A stretch of DNA of 54,944 nucleotides from Candidatus Gastranaerophilales bacterium (GCA_944323395.1 CALUSI010000015.1:1-54944); one strand, 5' to 3'. Shown: positions 25,672 to 34,921, numbered from the stretch's first letter. Notes: generated from the sequence alone by a model not told the origin. Program-made: numbers and translations.

Positions 25672-27009
25672 ATGACAGATGATAATAATAATGTAGAAAA
25701 TCAACAAGAAGAAAATCAAAATAGACAAGAATGCAATAAAAAATGGTGGAAAAAGTTGTTGGAGTTAAAACAAAATTACATTGAAAAGATTGTATTATTA
25801 ATTTTTATTTTATGTATTTTAACTTGTGGGTGTAAAATGCAAACTAAAGTAAATTCAAATGCTGAACATAAGAATAAAGAGTCTGCAATAACAATAGAAA
25901 ATATAAATACTAAAGAAATGAAAATTTCGACACCGGAAGAATGTAGACAAAAAGGATTGCATTATATAGGTAAAATGACAAGACCAAGAGTTTCTCACAC
26001 AGTAGTAAAATTAAACAATGGAGAAGTATTGATTACAGGTGGAATTGATGACAATACAGCTGAAATTTTCAATCCATTAACAAATAAATTTAATAAATTA
26101 GCTTCTAAACCAAAATATTCAAGACACTTGAACTCTATAATATTGGATCAAAATAATATATTATTATCTGGTGAAAATCTAGAAATTTATAATATTAAAA
26201 ATAAAAAATTTAAAGTTCCTTTTAATAATATTGATTTTGAGAAAAAAATGGTGCAATTTTCAGAGAATATAGATAATCATCTCTTACAATGTGTACCCAG
26301 TCTAACAGAAGAAACTATTTGTAGTATTCGTAATTTGAAAAATTTTAGAAAAAAAACTATAAAATATAAATTTGAAAGGCCTAAAAATTATTACGAAGGT
26401 GGAAATTTAGGATTATTATATATAGGTAAAGATAAAATTTTATGCTATGAAAAATTATTTAATGAGATGACAGGTGTTAATAAAAGAAAAGATTTATTTA
26501 TATCTGTGTATGATATTTCTCAAAATAAGTTTATGAATTCAAATATAATTGAAAAAATAGGCAGAATTTATGAAATATCTAGTCCGATTCTTATTGATAA
26601 TGATAATATCTTATTCATTAGCGGAATAGAAAAAATAATACAAAAACCAATTGATGAATACATTCCATTTCATGACAACAATATAAAACTAAGATATACA
26701 AAATCTCACATTTATAATATTAGTAAAAACAAAGTTATAAAAAAAATAGATTTATTGTATTCTAATGTTTTATTTCCTATAAGAGCAATCAAATTATCAA
26801 ATGGGAATATACTAATTATTGAAAAAACAGCAATTCGCCAATTTTTTAATATAAAAAATAAAGAATATGAAAAAATACAAAATGAATGTGAATTAAATTC
26901 TATACATTTTAATCTATTTAATTTAAATGACAATCAAATATTAATAACTGGTGGAATTACTACTAATACCAATGAAAAAGTATCATCAGCATGGATTTAT
27001 ACTTATTAA
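25672..27009 (+). CDS. Membrane-anchored Kelch-like beta-propeller protein 2
   Basis: This 445-aa paralogue of protein 1 shares the N-terminal tail (NNNVENQQEEN). The membrane segment lies near residues 42-55 (IVLLIFILCILTCGC) and ends in two cysteines, which recalls a lipobox but sits too far from the N-terminus for a standard lipoprotein. Blades include VKLNNGEVLITGGIDDNTAE followed by IFNPLTNKF, and a final NDNQILITGGITTNT. The middle is diverged and Lys/Asn-rich. The most divergent of the three copies. Confidence 0.68.
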   Translation: MTDDNNNVENQQEENQNRQECNKKWWKKLLELKQNYIEKIVLLIFILCILTCGCKMQTKVNSNAEHKNKESAITIENINTKEMKISTPEECRQKGLHYIGKMTRPRVSHTVVKLNNGEVLITGGIDDNTAEIFNPLTNKFNKLASKPKYSRHLNSIILDQNNILLSGENLEIYNIKNKKFKVPFNNIDFEKKMVQFSENIDNHLLQCVPSLTEETICSIRNLKNFRKKTIKYKFERPKNYYEGGNLGLLYIGKDKILCYEKLFNEMTGVNKRKDLFISVYDISQNKFMNSNIIEKIGRIYEISSPILIDNDNILFISGIEKIIQKPIDEYIPFHDNNIKLRYTKSHIYNISKNKVIKKIDLLYSNVLFPIRAIKLSNGNILIIEKTAIRQFFNIKNKEYEKIQNECELNSIHFNLFNLNDNQILITGGITTNTNEKVSSAWIYTY

Positions 27010-27026
27010 ATAAAAAGGAGATCAAA

Positions 27027-27274
27027 ATGCCCAATATTACAAATATAAATGGAGATGAAAAATATTTAAACACTTATTCTGACGATAATTTTATATACTC
27101 ATCTGTTAATTTGGACATATATCAGAATCAAATTTTATTCAACAAAATAATATAGAATTACTTAATTATTCTGATTTTATTGAGTATTCTGGATTAAAAC
27201 TAAAAAATTATATTATGAATAGAAAAAATGAATATAAACTAAATATTATTTTTATAAAAAACAGGAGAAATTAA
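27027..27274 (+). pseudogene. Frameshifted small ORF after Kelch gene 2
   Basis: AAGGAG (27015-27020) precedes an ATG at 27027. That frame reads MPNITNINGDEKYLNTYSDD and stops after 42 codons at 27155. A -1 frame continues from about 27147 without a stop (IQQNNIELLNYSDFIEYSGL) to 27274, ending at the next Kelch start. This looks like a small gene broken by an indel. It is not recognised. The last part coincides with leader copy 3, so coding meaning there is doubtful. Confidence 0.35.
27234..27266 (+). repeat. Repeated leader element, copy 3
   Basis: These 33 bp match copy 1 except for two C/T differences: ATTATT for ATTACT, and AACAGGA for AATAGGA. They directly precede Kelch gene 3. Confidence 0.72.
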
Positions 27275-28554
27275 TGACTGACGAAAATAAAGAAAAAATA
27301 AATAATAAAAGCTCTTTGAGAAAATTGTTGGGTTTAAACAAAACCTACGGGCTATACAAATTAAATGTTGTAATAGTTATTTCAATTTTTATTTTTACTG
27401 TTTTTCAAAATATATGTTATGCAAACAATGGTAAATTTGAATATTTAAAAGGTTCGTATGGAGATACTGCAGTAGTTTTAAATGAAAATGAAATATTTTT
27501 ACCATCAGCTTATAAAGAAGTTTTAAATCCTAAAACAGGATTGCATGACCAGATTCCAATTCCGGCGCAAATTTATGATCTGAAAGAGAGAAAATTTAAA
27601 TCATTAAATATATTTATGAATATACATCGGCATATGTATCTTGCAGTTAAATTAAACGATAACGAGGTTTTAATATTCGGCGGGGAAAATAGAACTAAAG
27701 ACAGAGCTGCATATTCTCCCAAAGAAGCTGAAATATATAATATAAAAAATAATACATTTAAACTCGTAGGAGGTACTAATTATCAATATTATGATCCTAT
27801 ATATACAAATGTAGTAAAACTTAAAGATGGAAGAATATTTATAAGTACTGCTGCAAGTAATTTTGAAATATATGATCCAAAAACAATGAAATTTTATAAA
27901 GCGGGAGAAGAAATAAAATATTATAAAAAAGATTTTTTTGATAGCAAGGGTAAAAAAGAAAAAATAAGAAATTCAAAAAATATATATAATTTTAAAGTGG
28001 CAATGACATTATTGCATGATGGAAGGGTATATATAGCCGGAGCTAATTATGATGGAGAGCCCGGGAATGCAGAAATATATGACCCCAAGACAAATACATT
28101 TACACCGGTAGCAGACCAACTTTATCCAAGATTCTGCCGTTCGGCAGTTACATTAGCAGATGGGAGAGTTCTTTTAACCGGCGGAACAAATGCTTATTAT
28201 AGCTATATTTTACATGGAAAGAAGAGATTTAAACCATCAGAGGATGGGGATGCAGAGATATATGACCCAAAAACAAATACATATACATCAGTAGGTTTAT
28301 TAAATGTAAGAAGGTGTTATCATTCTTCGATATTATTATCAAACGAAAAAGTTTTAATTGTTGATGGGGCAAAAGGACCAGGTGGAGCAACAGATAGAGA
28401 AACAAGGAAAGCAGAGCTGTTTGATCCAAAAACAAATAAATTTAAGCTTATATCTTCTACAAAATTAGAAAGATGGGCTTTTAATATAGAAAAAATTTCG
28501 GATAATAAAGTATTCATTAACAGCTACAATGGCTGGGAAATATATCAATATTAA
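27274..28554 (+). CDS. Membrane-anchored Kelch-like beta-propeller protein 3
   Basis: This 426-aa protein gives the clearest Kelch repeats of the three: AVKLNDNEVLIFGGENR, LLHDGRVYIAGANYDGEPGN with AEIYDPKTNTFTPV, TLADGRVLLTGGTNAYY with AEIYDPKTNTYTSV, LLSNEKVLIVDGAKGPGG with AELFDPKTNKF. The N-terminal tail (MTDENKEKINN) is followed by a membrane segment or uncleaved signal near residues 30-50. AGGAG precedes the ATG. The stop is followed by AGGAGG but no ATG, and the gene is convergent with pdxA. Confidence 0.75.
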   Translation: MTDENKEKINNKSSLRKLLGLNKTYGLYKLNVVIVISIFIFTVFQNICYANNGKFEYLKGSYGDTAVVLNENEIFLPSAYKEVLNPKTGLHDQIPIPAQIYDLKERKFKSLNIFMNIHRHMYLAVKLNDNEVLIFGGENRTKDRAAYSPKEAEIYNIKNNTFKLVGGTNYQYYDPIYTNVVKLKDGRIFISTAASNFEIYDPKTMKFYKAGEEIKYYKKDFFDSKGKKEKIRNSKNIYNFKVAMTLLHDGRVYIAGANYDGEPGNAEIYDPKTNTFTPVADQLYPRFCRSAVTLADGRVLLTGGTNAYYSYILHGKKRFKPSEDGDAEIYDPKTNTYTSVGLLNVRRCYHSSILLSNEKVLIVDGAKGPGGATDRETRKAELFDPKTNKFKLISSTKLERWAFNIEKISDNKVFINSYNGWEIYQY

Positions 28555-28638
28555 GTAGGAGGGACTAAAATATCGCAACAACAGAGTCTGTAGGTTGGGT
28601 TTGACTGCTTTTTCCAAAATCTTTGATTTTATGAAAAA

Positions 28639-29577
28639 TTACTTTAATGCCAATTCTATTGCAGATATCATACTGTTTGCATTTGCAATATTTTTACCAG
28701 CTATATCAAATGCTGTACCATGCGCAGGTGATGTTCTTAATACCCCAAGTCCGATTGTTGTATTAACACAATTATCTCGTTCTAATAGTTTTACTGGGAT
28801 AAGCCCTTGGTCATGATACATTGCTATATAACAATCATATTCACAAACATTTTGTGCACAATTTGTAAATAATGCATCTGCAGCAAAAGGTCCATCTATA
28901 TTTATTCCTTTATTTTTTAAATATTTTACGGCAGGAATGATTTCGTTTATTTCTTCTTCACCAAACATCCCATTCTCTCCCGCATGCGGGTTTAGAGCAC
29001 AAATCGCTATTTTAGGATATCTTATTCCAAGTTGTAATCTCAATGATTTTTCTAATCTTTCAACAGTTGATATTATAGCTTCTTTTTTTACTTTCTCAGC
29101 TACATCTTTTAACGCAATATGTCTTGTAAAAAGAAGGACATTAAATCTGTCACAAACAAATATCATCTCTGCTTTTTGGTTTGATTGTGCCAAATATTGT
29201 TCTAAAACTTCTGTTTGTCCGTTATAGTTATGACCTGCCATTTTCATTGCATTTTTTGATACAGGCGCAGTAACTATTGCATCTATTTCTTGATTTATTG
29301 CAAGATTACAAGCTTGGACTATTGCCCTAAAAGCAAATTCTCCTGAAAATTCCGTTTCTTTACCAATATTTATATATTCTTTTCTATATGGTATTTCTAT
29401 AATCTCATAGTCTTTTTCTAATGATAAATTATATTCTTCTTGATAGAAATCAAGAATTGTTTTATTAGCAATAAGTATAACTTTATCTTTGGGTAAATCT
29501 AAAAAATTTAATGCTTTTATAGTAATCTCAGGTGAAATTCCATTTGTGTCACCAAGTGTGATTGCAATTTTTTTCAT
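28639..29577 (-). CDS. pdxA: PdxA-family 4-phospho-hydroxy-acid dehydrogenase
   Basis: This 312-aa protein is related to 4-hydroxythreonine-4-phosphate dehydrogenase. The three metal histidines are present: FTRHIAL, NPHAGENG and AMYHDQG. Two substrate-side motifs differ from the usual form: GDTNGISPE for GDPaGIGPE, and GQTE for GHTE. Five nt upstream ends a four-carbon sugar-acid kinase, the usual partner of PdxA2 enzymes that oxidise 4-phospho-erythronate or -threonate. A catabolic PdxA2 role is therefore as likely as vitamin B6 synthesis. Downstream genes are convergent. Confidence 0.8.
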   Translation of the reverse strand: MKKIAITLGDTNGISPEITIKALNFLDLPKDKVILIANKTILDFYQEEYNLSLEKDYEIIEIPYRKEYINIGKETEFSGEFAFRAIVQACNLAINQEIDAIVTAPVSKNAMKMAGHNYNGQTEVLEQYLAQSNQKAEMIFVCDRFNVLLFTRHIALKDVAEKVKKEAIISTVERLEKSLRLQLGIRYPKIAICALNPHAGENGMFGEEEINEIIPAVKYLKNKGINIDGPFAADALFTNCAQNVCEYDCYIAMYHDQGLIPVKLLERDNCVNTTIGLGVLRTSPAHGTAFDIAGKNIANANSMISAIELALK

Positions 29578-29582
29578 TATTT

Positions 29583-30890
29583 TTATTTATCCTGTTCAAA
29601 ATATCTTACAACATCAATTAAAGTATTTTGTGTACCTAAATTACCTGACTTTGTTACTATTAACTGACCTTTATGATCAACACCTAAAGGAATAGCAGGT
29701 GCTACGGTATCTATAATTTGTAAATTTTTACTTCCTATTGCTCTGCAACATTTATAAGATGTTTCTCCTCCTACAGTTATTAAAACTGCTTCCTTTTGAG
29801 ATAAAACTGTTTTGGTTACAGAAGCAAGATAATCACATATTTTAGAAATAAATACTTCCTTTGTTAATTCATTTTCTATTAATAATGAAGATAATTCTTC
29901 TGTATTTTCTATAAGTTCAGAAGAATGGATAATAACAGTATTATCTTTTATCAAATTATTTAAAACTCTTTGTGCGATTTCTTCAAAATCATTAGAAAAT
30001 ATATTTTGCGGTTTTATTGCGATGAAATAAGTATTTTCAATATTATCATTTTCTTGAAGTCGTTTTATTTGAGAAGCGGTTAAATCAGTTGCACTTCCTG
30101 AAACTACAAGCTTAGGAAGATTAGGCACTTGAGGCTCTTTAACTAAGTCTTCATCAGTATCAGGATGCCAAATTTTACCGAGTGCTTGGGCAGCGCCTGC
30201 TGAACCTACAGGTAAAATTTTATATGAACTCTTTGTAACAGCAAAAGCAATTTGCTCAAGGTCTGTAGTGGAAACTGCATCTGCGACTATCAATTTTTTT
30301 CCTTTTGATATTAAATCATTGAGCTTTGTAAGAATAGGACCTGCACCTTTCATTACAATATCAAGACTTATTAAATCTGTATAATTTGCCATTTCTTCCG
30401 GCAATTGGCTTTTAAGAAGGTTGATTATATTTGACTCCATAATAGGACATGCCGGATCTCTTGAAACTTCTGTCCTTTGCAGAGGAATACCTTTTACCAA
30501 ATGGAAACCGCCAATTGTCGTTCTGCCTTCATTTGGGAAAGCCGGGAATATAACTGCAGCATCATATTCCAAAGAATCTAACAAAGTAACAACTTCTACT
30601 GCTATATTTCCTCTCAAAACAGAGTCTATTTTTTTATAGATGTATTCGAAGTTGTATTTTTTCAAAATATTTTCAGAAACATTCAAAACTTTTTCGTGAG
30701 CAGTTTTTGCGTCAACATTCCTTGTTTCAGTAGACATAGCAAAAACTTCTGTTCTAAGATTCTCATCTATAGAGATATCTTCACCAAAAGCTACTTGTGT
30801 TTTACAGCCTCTTAAAAAAAGCTGGAGCGAAGTATCATTAGCACCGGTTAAATCGTCTGCAATAATACCTATATAATTAGATGTATCCAT
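29583..30890 (-). CDS. Four-carbon acid sugar kinase (DUF1537 family)
   Basis: This 435-aa protein has the N-terminal GIIADDLTGANDTSLQLFLR and the IYKKIDSVLRGN motif of DUF1537, and a C-terminal nucleotide-binding domain with LITVGGETSYKCCRAIG. Members phosphorylate C4 sugar acids such as D-threonate or D-erythronate for oxidation by PdxA2. The gene lies 8 nt after ssb and 5 nt before the PdxA-like gene. The exact substrate cannot be read from sequence. Confidence 0.85.
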   Translation of the reverse strand: MDTSNYIGIIADDLTGANDTSLQLFLRGCKTQVAFGEDISIDENLRTEVFAMSTETRNVDAKTAHEKVLNVSENILKKYNFEYIYKKIDSVLRGNIAVEVVTLLDSLEYDAAVIFPAFPNEGRTTIGGFHLVKGIPLQRTEVSRDPACPIMESNIINLLKSQLPEEMANYTDLISLDIVMKGAGPILTKLNDLISKGKKLIVADAVSTTDLEQIAFAVTKSSYKILPVGSAGAAQALGKIWHPDTDEDLVKEPQVPNLPKLVVSGSATDLTASQIKRLQENDNIENTYFIAIKPQNIFSNDFEEIAQRVLNNLIKDNTVIIHSSELIENTEELSSLLIENELTKEVFISKICDYLASVTKTVLSQKEAVLITVGGETSYKCCRAIGSKNLQIIDTVAPAIPLGVDHKGQLIVTKSGNLGTQNTLIDVVRYFEQDK

Positions 30891-30898
30891 AAGAATTT

Positions 30899-31222
30899 TT
30901 AATTATCACCTTTATTGCCTAAAAGTCGCATAGAATTTGCACGTATAACAAAACGTTCTTTAGCTTCACCATCCGGTCCTGTCCATTTATTTGAAACAAG
31001 ACGACCGTCTATACATACCTGACGACCTTTTTTTACATATTCACCAGCTATTTCTGCTGATTTATCCCATAATTCTATATTAAACCAATCCGTAGTTTCG
31101 GCTTTGCTTTTATAATCCCATCTTGAAACAGCAACTGAAAATGTTGTTTTAACTTTTCCTGATTCAAAATATTTAACATCAGGATCTTGTCCTGCTCTAC
31201 CTACAATTACTACTGAATTCAT
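30899..31222 (-). CDS. ssb: Single-stranded DNA-binding protein, short cyanobacterial type
   Basis: This 107-aa protein is essentially one OB fold: MNSVVIVGRAGQDPDVKYFE, TDWFNIELWDKSAEIAGEYV, KKGRQVCIDGRL, RFVIRANSMRLLG. It ends GNKGDN with no linker and no acidic DDDIPF-type tip, as in the short cyanobacterial SSBs. A second SSB may exist elsewhere. It is first in an operon with the sugar-acid kinase and PdxA-like genes, behind a good promoter and AAAGGA ribosome site. Confidence 0.92.
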   Translation of the reverse strand: MNSVVIVGRAGQDPDVKYFESGKVKTTFSVAVSRWDYKSKAETTDWFNIELWDKSAEIAGEYVKKGRQVCIDGRLVSNKWTGPDGEAKERFVIRANSMRLLGNKGDN

Positions 31223-31249
31223 GATTATATCCTTTTTTACTACACTAGA

Positions 31250-31278
31250 ATTATAAGAAAAAACTTCAAGAATTGCAA
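31250..31278 (-). promoter_or_regulatory. Promoter of the ssb operon
   Basis: On the minus strand, TTGCAA (31273-31278), exactly 17 nt, and a perfect TATAAT (31250-31255). The predicted start near 31243 gives a leader of about 20 nt that includes AAAGGA. Confidence 0.65.
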
Positions 31279-31334
31279 AAAAACACTTGCTATAGTAAAG
31301 ATTTGATACAAATTAAACAATAATTTTCTGATAT

Positions 31335-32741
31335 TTATTTCATTAGATTCGTTACAAATTCTATTGCTTCTTCTTTTGTATTAACATTACCTGAAATTTG
31401 AGCTTCTTTAAGTTCATTAATAACCTCGCCAAGTTTTGGGCTTTGTTTTATATTAAGTATATTCATAATTTCTTTACCGTTTAATAGTTTTGGCAAGGGT
31501 TTAAGATTTTTATATTTTTCAAGATAATCGTTTAATAATTTCGTCAAATTGCTGATATTCTTATTAACAATATTATCTGTTACTTTTACCCCTCGAGCCG
31601 ATAGTCTATCTGCCATAGCTAGAATTATTACATCAATTACATACCCATCCATTTTACGATAGAACTTCAAAAAAGCTTTATCTTGAACATCTTGTGCACT
31701 TACTAAACTTGATGGATATATATGATATTTAATAAGTGTTTTTACGTATTCAATTTGTTTTTTTGAGAATTTTAGCTGTTTCAAAATAGGTATACATAAA
31801 TCAGCACCTATTGAATCATGCTGTATAAATCTATGCCTTCCTGTATCTTCTTCTATGGTCCAGCAAGAGGGTTTCCCTATATCATGCAAAAAACCGGCTA
31901 ATTTAAGAAATGCTATCTCTTTTACAGCTCCATATTTTATAGTATCTAAATATTCTTTTATTTCGCCTGTAGAATTTTCATATATATTTTGAATTTGTCT
32001 TACCGTTTCAATTAAATGATGAACCAAATCCAAATGATGATGTGAATTAGGAGGAATTCTTTTTACTTCTTTATAGATTGGAAGAATTTCTTCTAAAAGA
32101 CCGACTTCATACAATTTATTAAGTGCCAAGTCACAATATTTTCCTTCAAACATCTTTAAAAGTTCTACGGTTATTCTTTCCTTAGCGGGTTTATTTATTG
32201 TTTCTTTTAGTCTCTTCGTGATTTCTATTAAAGAGTTATCTATTTCAAACCCTGTTTTGGAATAAAATCTGAATATTCTTAAAAGTCTTAAAGGATCATC
32301 TTCAAAGTTTGAAGCAAGAATTCCTTTTATTCTTTTTGTTTTGATATCCTCTATACCACCTGTAATATCAATAAACTTTCTGTTATTTATATCATAAGCT
32401 ATTGCATTTATTGTTAAGTCACGTCTTTTTATATCTTTTTCAAAATCATTCTCAATTGGGCAGGTTATATCTATATAATTAATTTTATCTTCCAGCACCA
32501 GTCTGTATATTTTATTAATAGGGTCAAGCTCTATATAGTGTGCGTTCAATTTTTCAGCAAGATTTTTTGAGAATTTTTCAATATCACAATTACAAATAAT
32601 TAAGTCTCTATCCGGACTTTTTTTATTCATAAAAATATCTCTTACAAATCCACCCACTATATATGCTTCAGCATCCACTATATATGGTTTTATCTGCTTT
32701 ATTACTTCATCATTTTCTATAAGTTCAATATAACTATTCAT
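31335..32741 (-). CDS. cca: CCA tRNA nucleotidyltransferase with HD domain
   Basis: This 468-aa enzyme adds or repairs the tRNA 3' CCA end. The nucleotidyltransferase motif is YIVGGFVRDIF with SPDRDLII; RRDLTINAIAYD and the RLLRIFRF region follow. An HD domain (FLHDIGKPSCW near residue 285) occupies the C-terminal half. The layout resembles HD-containing CCA enzymes of cyanobacteria and relatives; some members add only A or CC, which cannot be decided here. It overlaps rsmE by 8 nt. Confidence 0.9.
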   Translation of the reverse strand: MNSYIELIENDEVIKQIKPYIVDAEAYIVGGFVRDIFMNKKSPDRDLIICNCDIEKFSKNLAEKLNAHYIELDPINKIYRLVLEDKINYIDITCPIENDFEKDIKRRDLTINAIAYDINNRKFIDITGGIEDIKTKRIKGILASNFEDDPLRLLRIFRFYSKTGFEIDNSLIEITKRLKETINKPAKERITVELLKMFEGKYCDLALNKLYEVGLLEEILPIYKEVKRIPPNSHHHLDLVHHLIETVRQIQNIYENSTGEIKEYLDTIKYGAVKEIAFLKLAGFLHDIGKPSCWTIEEDTGRHRFIQHDSIGADLCIPILKQLKFSKKQIEYVKTLIKYHIYPSSLVSAQDVQDKAFLKFYRKMDGYVIDVIILAMADRLSARGVKVTDNIVNKNISNLTKLLNDYLEKYKNLKPLPKLLNGKEIMNILNIKQSPKLGEVINELKEAQISGNVNTKEEAIEFVTNLMK

Positions 32742-33465
32742 TTTGAACTCCGTTAATAATGGTTGTAAGTGCTGCTGTTAATGCTGTATCTGCTCTGTAT
32801 ATGAGATTTCCCAGCGTTATTAAAGGTATTTTCTTTTCAATAAATATATCAAACTCTCTTTGTGAAAAACCGCCTTCGGGTCCTATAATAACCAATATTG
32901 ATTTATTTTTATCAAGTTTATTTTCTTTTATATAATTAAAAAAGTTTTTTTCTGCATATTTCTCCGCAAAAACAATTATCTGTTCATATTTTTCTAACAT
33001 ATCTTCTATAGAAGCAGATTCATATACAATCGGAATATCAGCTCTTTCACATTGTTTAACAGATTCCAATGCTATTTTTTGCCATTTTTCAATTTTGTTT
33101 TTTATAACAGATTCTTTTACCGAACAATTATCTGTATGCAAGGGGATAATTCCTTTTACTCCAAGTTCAGTTGCTTTTTGAATAGAACTTATTTGTGCAT
33201 CCGAATTTAAGACACTTTGAGCCACATATAAATTCAAACCTAACTTTCTGTTTGAAGGATATTTTTTCTCAATTGAACAAACAAAATCAGACGAATTAAT
33301 CTGTGATAATTTTGTCTCATATTGAATTTCATTTTCATCAAGAAAAAGAATCTTCTCACCTATTTTTGCCCTTAGTGATTTAATTATATGTTGATATAAG
33401 TCCTTTTCTCGAACTATTATTTTATTATCTTGAATATTTTTTGATTCTATTAAAAAATGCGGCAT
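32734..33465 (-). CDS. rsmE: 16S rRNA m3U1498 methyltransferase RsmE
   Basis: This 243-aa SPOUT methyltransferase has an N-terminal PUA-like domain (HIIKSLRAKIGEKILFLDE) and the C-terminal knot with LVIIGPEGGFSQREFD and LGNLIYRADTALTAAL. It methylates U1498 of 16S rRNA. It is followed at once by cca (overlap) and is divergent from fumarase. A TATAAT lies upstream on the minus strand near 33491, with a weak -35. Confidence 0.93.
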   Translation of the reverse strand: MPHFLIESKNIQDNKIIVREKDLYQHIIKSLRAKIGEKILFLDENEIQYETKLSQINSSDFVCSIEKKYPSNRKLGLNLYVAQSVLNSDAQISSIQKATELGVKGIIPLHTDNCSVKESVIKNKIEKWQKIALESVKQCERADIPIVYESASIEDMLEKYEQIIVFAEKYAEKNFFNYIKENKLDKNKSILVIIGPEGGFSQREFDIFIEKKIPLITLGNLIYRADTALTAALTTIINGVQNE

Positions 33466-33503
33466 AAATAAACCCCTTTAAGTGTATTATACAATAAATT
33501 TGC

Positions 33504-33532
33504 TTTACAGAAGATGATGAAAATTATATGAT
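33504..33532 (+). promoter_or_regulatory. Putative leaderless promoter of fumarase
   Basis: TTTACA (33504-33509), 17 nt and TATGAT (33527-33532), each matching consensus at 5 of 6 bases. The ATG at 33539 begins 7 nt after the hexamer ends and no ribosome site is present. Confidence 0.5.
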
Positions 33533-33538
33533 TGAATT

Positions 33539-34897
33539 ATGAGTGAAGTTTCAACGGAATTAATAAAAAAAGCAGTATACAAATTATGCTTTGAGGCTAA
33601 TACTTGCCTTAGTAAAGATGTATATTCAAAAATTTTATCAGCTTATAAAAACACTCAAGATAAAGTTCTAAAAGCAATTCTTCAAAATGCAAAGATTGCA
33701 TATGAAAAAAAACTTCCATTATGCCAAGATACCGGTCAGGTTATTGTTTTTTTGGAAATTGGTCAAAATGTAAAATTAACAGGTGAATTCCTGGAAAATG
33801 CTGTTAATTCGGCTGTGGCTGAATGTTATAAAGAAAATTATTTTAGGAAATCTGTAGTAAAAGATGCTGTTTTTGACAGATTTAATACAAAAAATAATAC
33901 TCCTGCAATTATACATACCAAAATAGTTGAGGGTGATAATGTTTGTATAAAAGTTTTGATTAAAGGTGCAGGTTCAGAGAACAAAAGCAAAACAGAGATG
34001 ATGCTGCCAACTTCCAGTGAAGAAGAAATTATTGCAAAATGTTCAGAATTAATTATGGAAGCAAAAGAAAACGCATGCCCGCCAATGTTTATAGGAATTG
34101 GAATTGGTGCAACTTTGGATAAAGCGGCTATTTTATCTAAAGAAGTATTTGTTTGTGATTCTTTTAATGAAAAAGAAAAAGATTTGGCTTTAAAAATAAA
34201 AGAAAATGTAAATTTCAAAACTAACAACAATTATGTTCTTGATGTAAAAGTTAAATCAATACCGACACATATTGCTTGTTTACCAATTGCAATTACAATT
34301 AATTGCCATTCTGAAAGAACGGCAAAATGTAAAATAGTAAATAATGAAATAATTTTTGAAGAAAATAAACCAAATTTTATAGATTTAGAGGAAGAAGAAC
34401 CTAAAAAAGAAATATTAACAAGTAATATTAATGAAATAAGACAATTAAAAACAGGTGATGAAATATTACTAACAGGAGAAATATATGTTGCCAGAGATAT
34501 GGCACATAAAAAACTAAAAGAATTAATTGATAATAATAAAGAACTGCCTTTTGAAATAAAAGATAAAATAATTTTTTATGCAGGTCCATGCCCTAACAGG
34601 CCAAATGAAATTATTGGTTCCATAGGTCCTACTACAGCATCCAGAATGGATAAATATGCAGAAGAATTATATAATTTAGGATTACTTGCCACAATCGGAA
34701 AAGGTGACAGAAGTAATAATGTTATTAATTCAATTAAAAAAAACAAAGGAAAATATTTTTCCGTAGTAGGCGGTATTGCAGCACTTTTATCTAACAAGGT
34801 TATAAAATCAGATATAATAGCCTTTGAAGAACTCGGGACAGAAGCTATATATAAACTAAAAATAGAAAAATTTCCTGTAAAAGTTTTAATAGATTAG
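33539..34897 (+). CDS. Class I fumarate hydratase (fused alpha and beta parts)
   Basis: This 452-aa oxygen-sensitive 4Fe-4S enzyme interconverts fumarate and malate. Likely cluster cysteines are in LPLCQDTGQ (near residue 62), NACPPMFIGIG (near 180) and INCHSER (near 259). The alpha part also shows GAGSENKS. The beta part begins near residue 285 and contains TGEIYVARDMAHKKL, YAGPCPNRP and IGPTTASRMD. An in-frame TGA lies just before the ATG, so the start is fixed. Frames are intact. Related class I hydratases act on tartrate. Confidence 0.9.
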   Translation: MSEVSTELIKKAVYKLCFEANTCLSKDVYSKILSAYKNTQDKVLKAILQNAKIAYEKKLPLCQDTGQVIVFLEIGQNVKLTGEFLENAVNSAVAECYKENYFRKSVVKDAVFDRFNTKNNTPAIIHTKIVEGDNVCIKVLIKGAGSENKSKTEMMLPTSSEEEIIAKCSELIMEAKENACPPMFIGIGIGATLDKAAILSKEVFVCDSFNEKEKDLALKIKENVNFKTNNNYVLDVKVKSIPTHIACLPIAITINCHSERTAKCKIVNNEIIFEENKPNFIDLEEEEPKKEILTSNINEIRQLKTGDEILLTGEIYVARDMAHKKLKELIDNNKELPFEIKDKIIFYAGPCPNRPNEIIGSIGPTTASRMDKYAEELYNLGLLATIGKGDRSNNVINSIKKNKGKYFSVVGGIAALLSNKVIKSDIIAFEELGTEAIYKLKIEKFPVKVLID

Positions 34898-34921
34898 TAT
34901 ATAAATTTTGTAATAAATGAC

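Noticed and set aside
25800-25850. Lipoprotein signal in Kelch protein 2 (LTCGC)
   Set aside because: The cysteines lie more than 50 residues from the start after a long charged tail, and the preceding residues do not fit a lipobox well. A transmembrane anchor is more likely.
27140-27160. Programmed -1 frameshift in the small ORF after Kelch gene 2
   Set aside because: The A/T runs do not give an X-XXY-YYZ slippery heptamer in the right phase, and no stimulator structure is seen. Simple gene decay is more likely.
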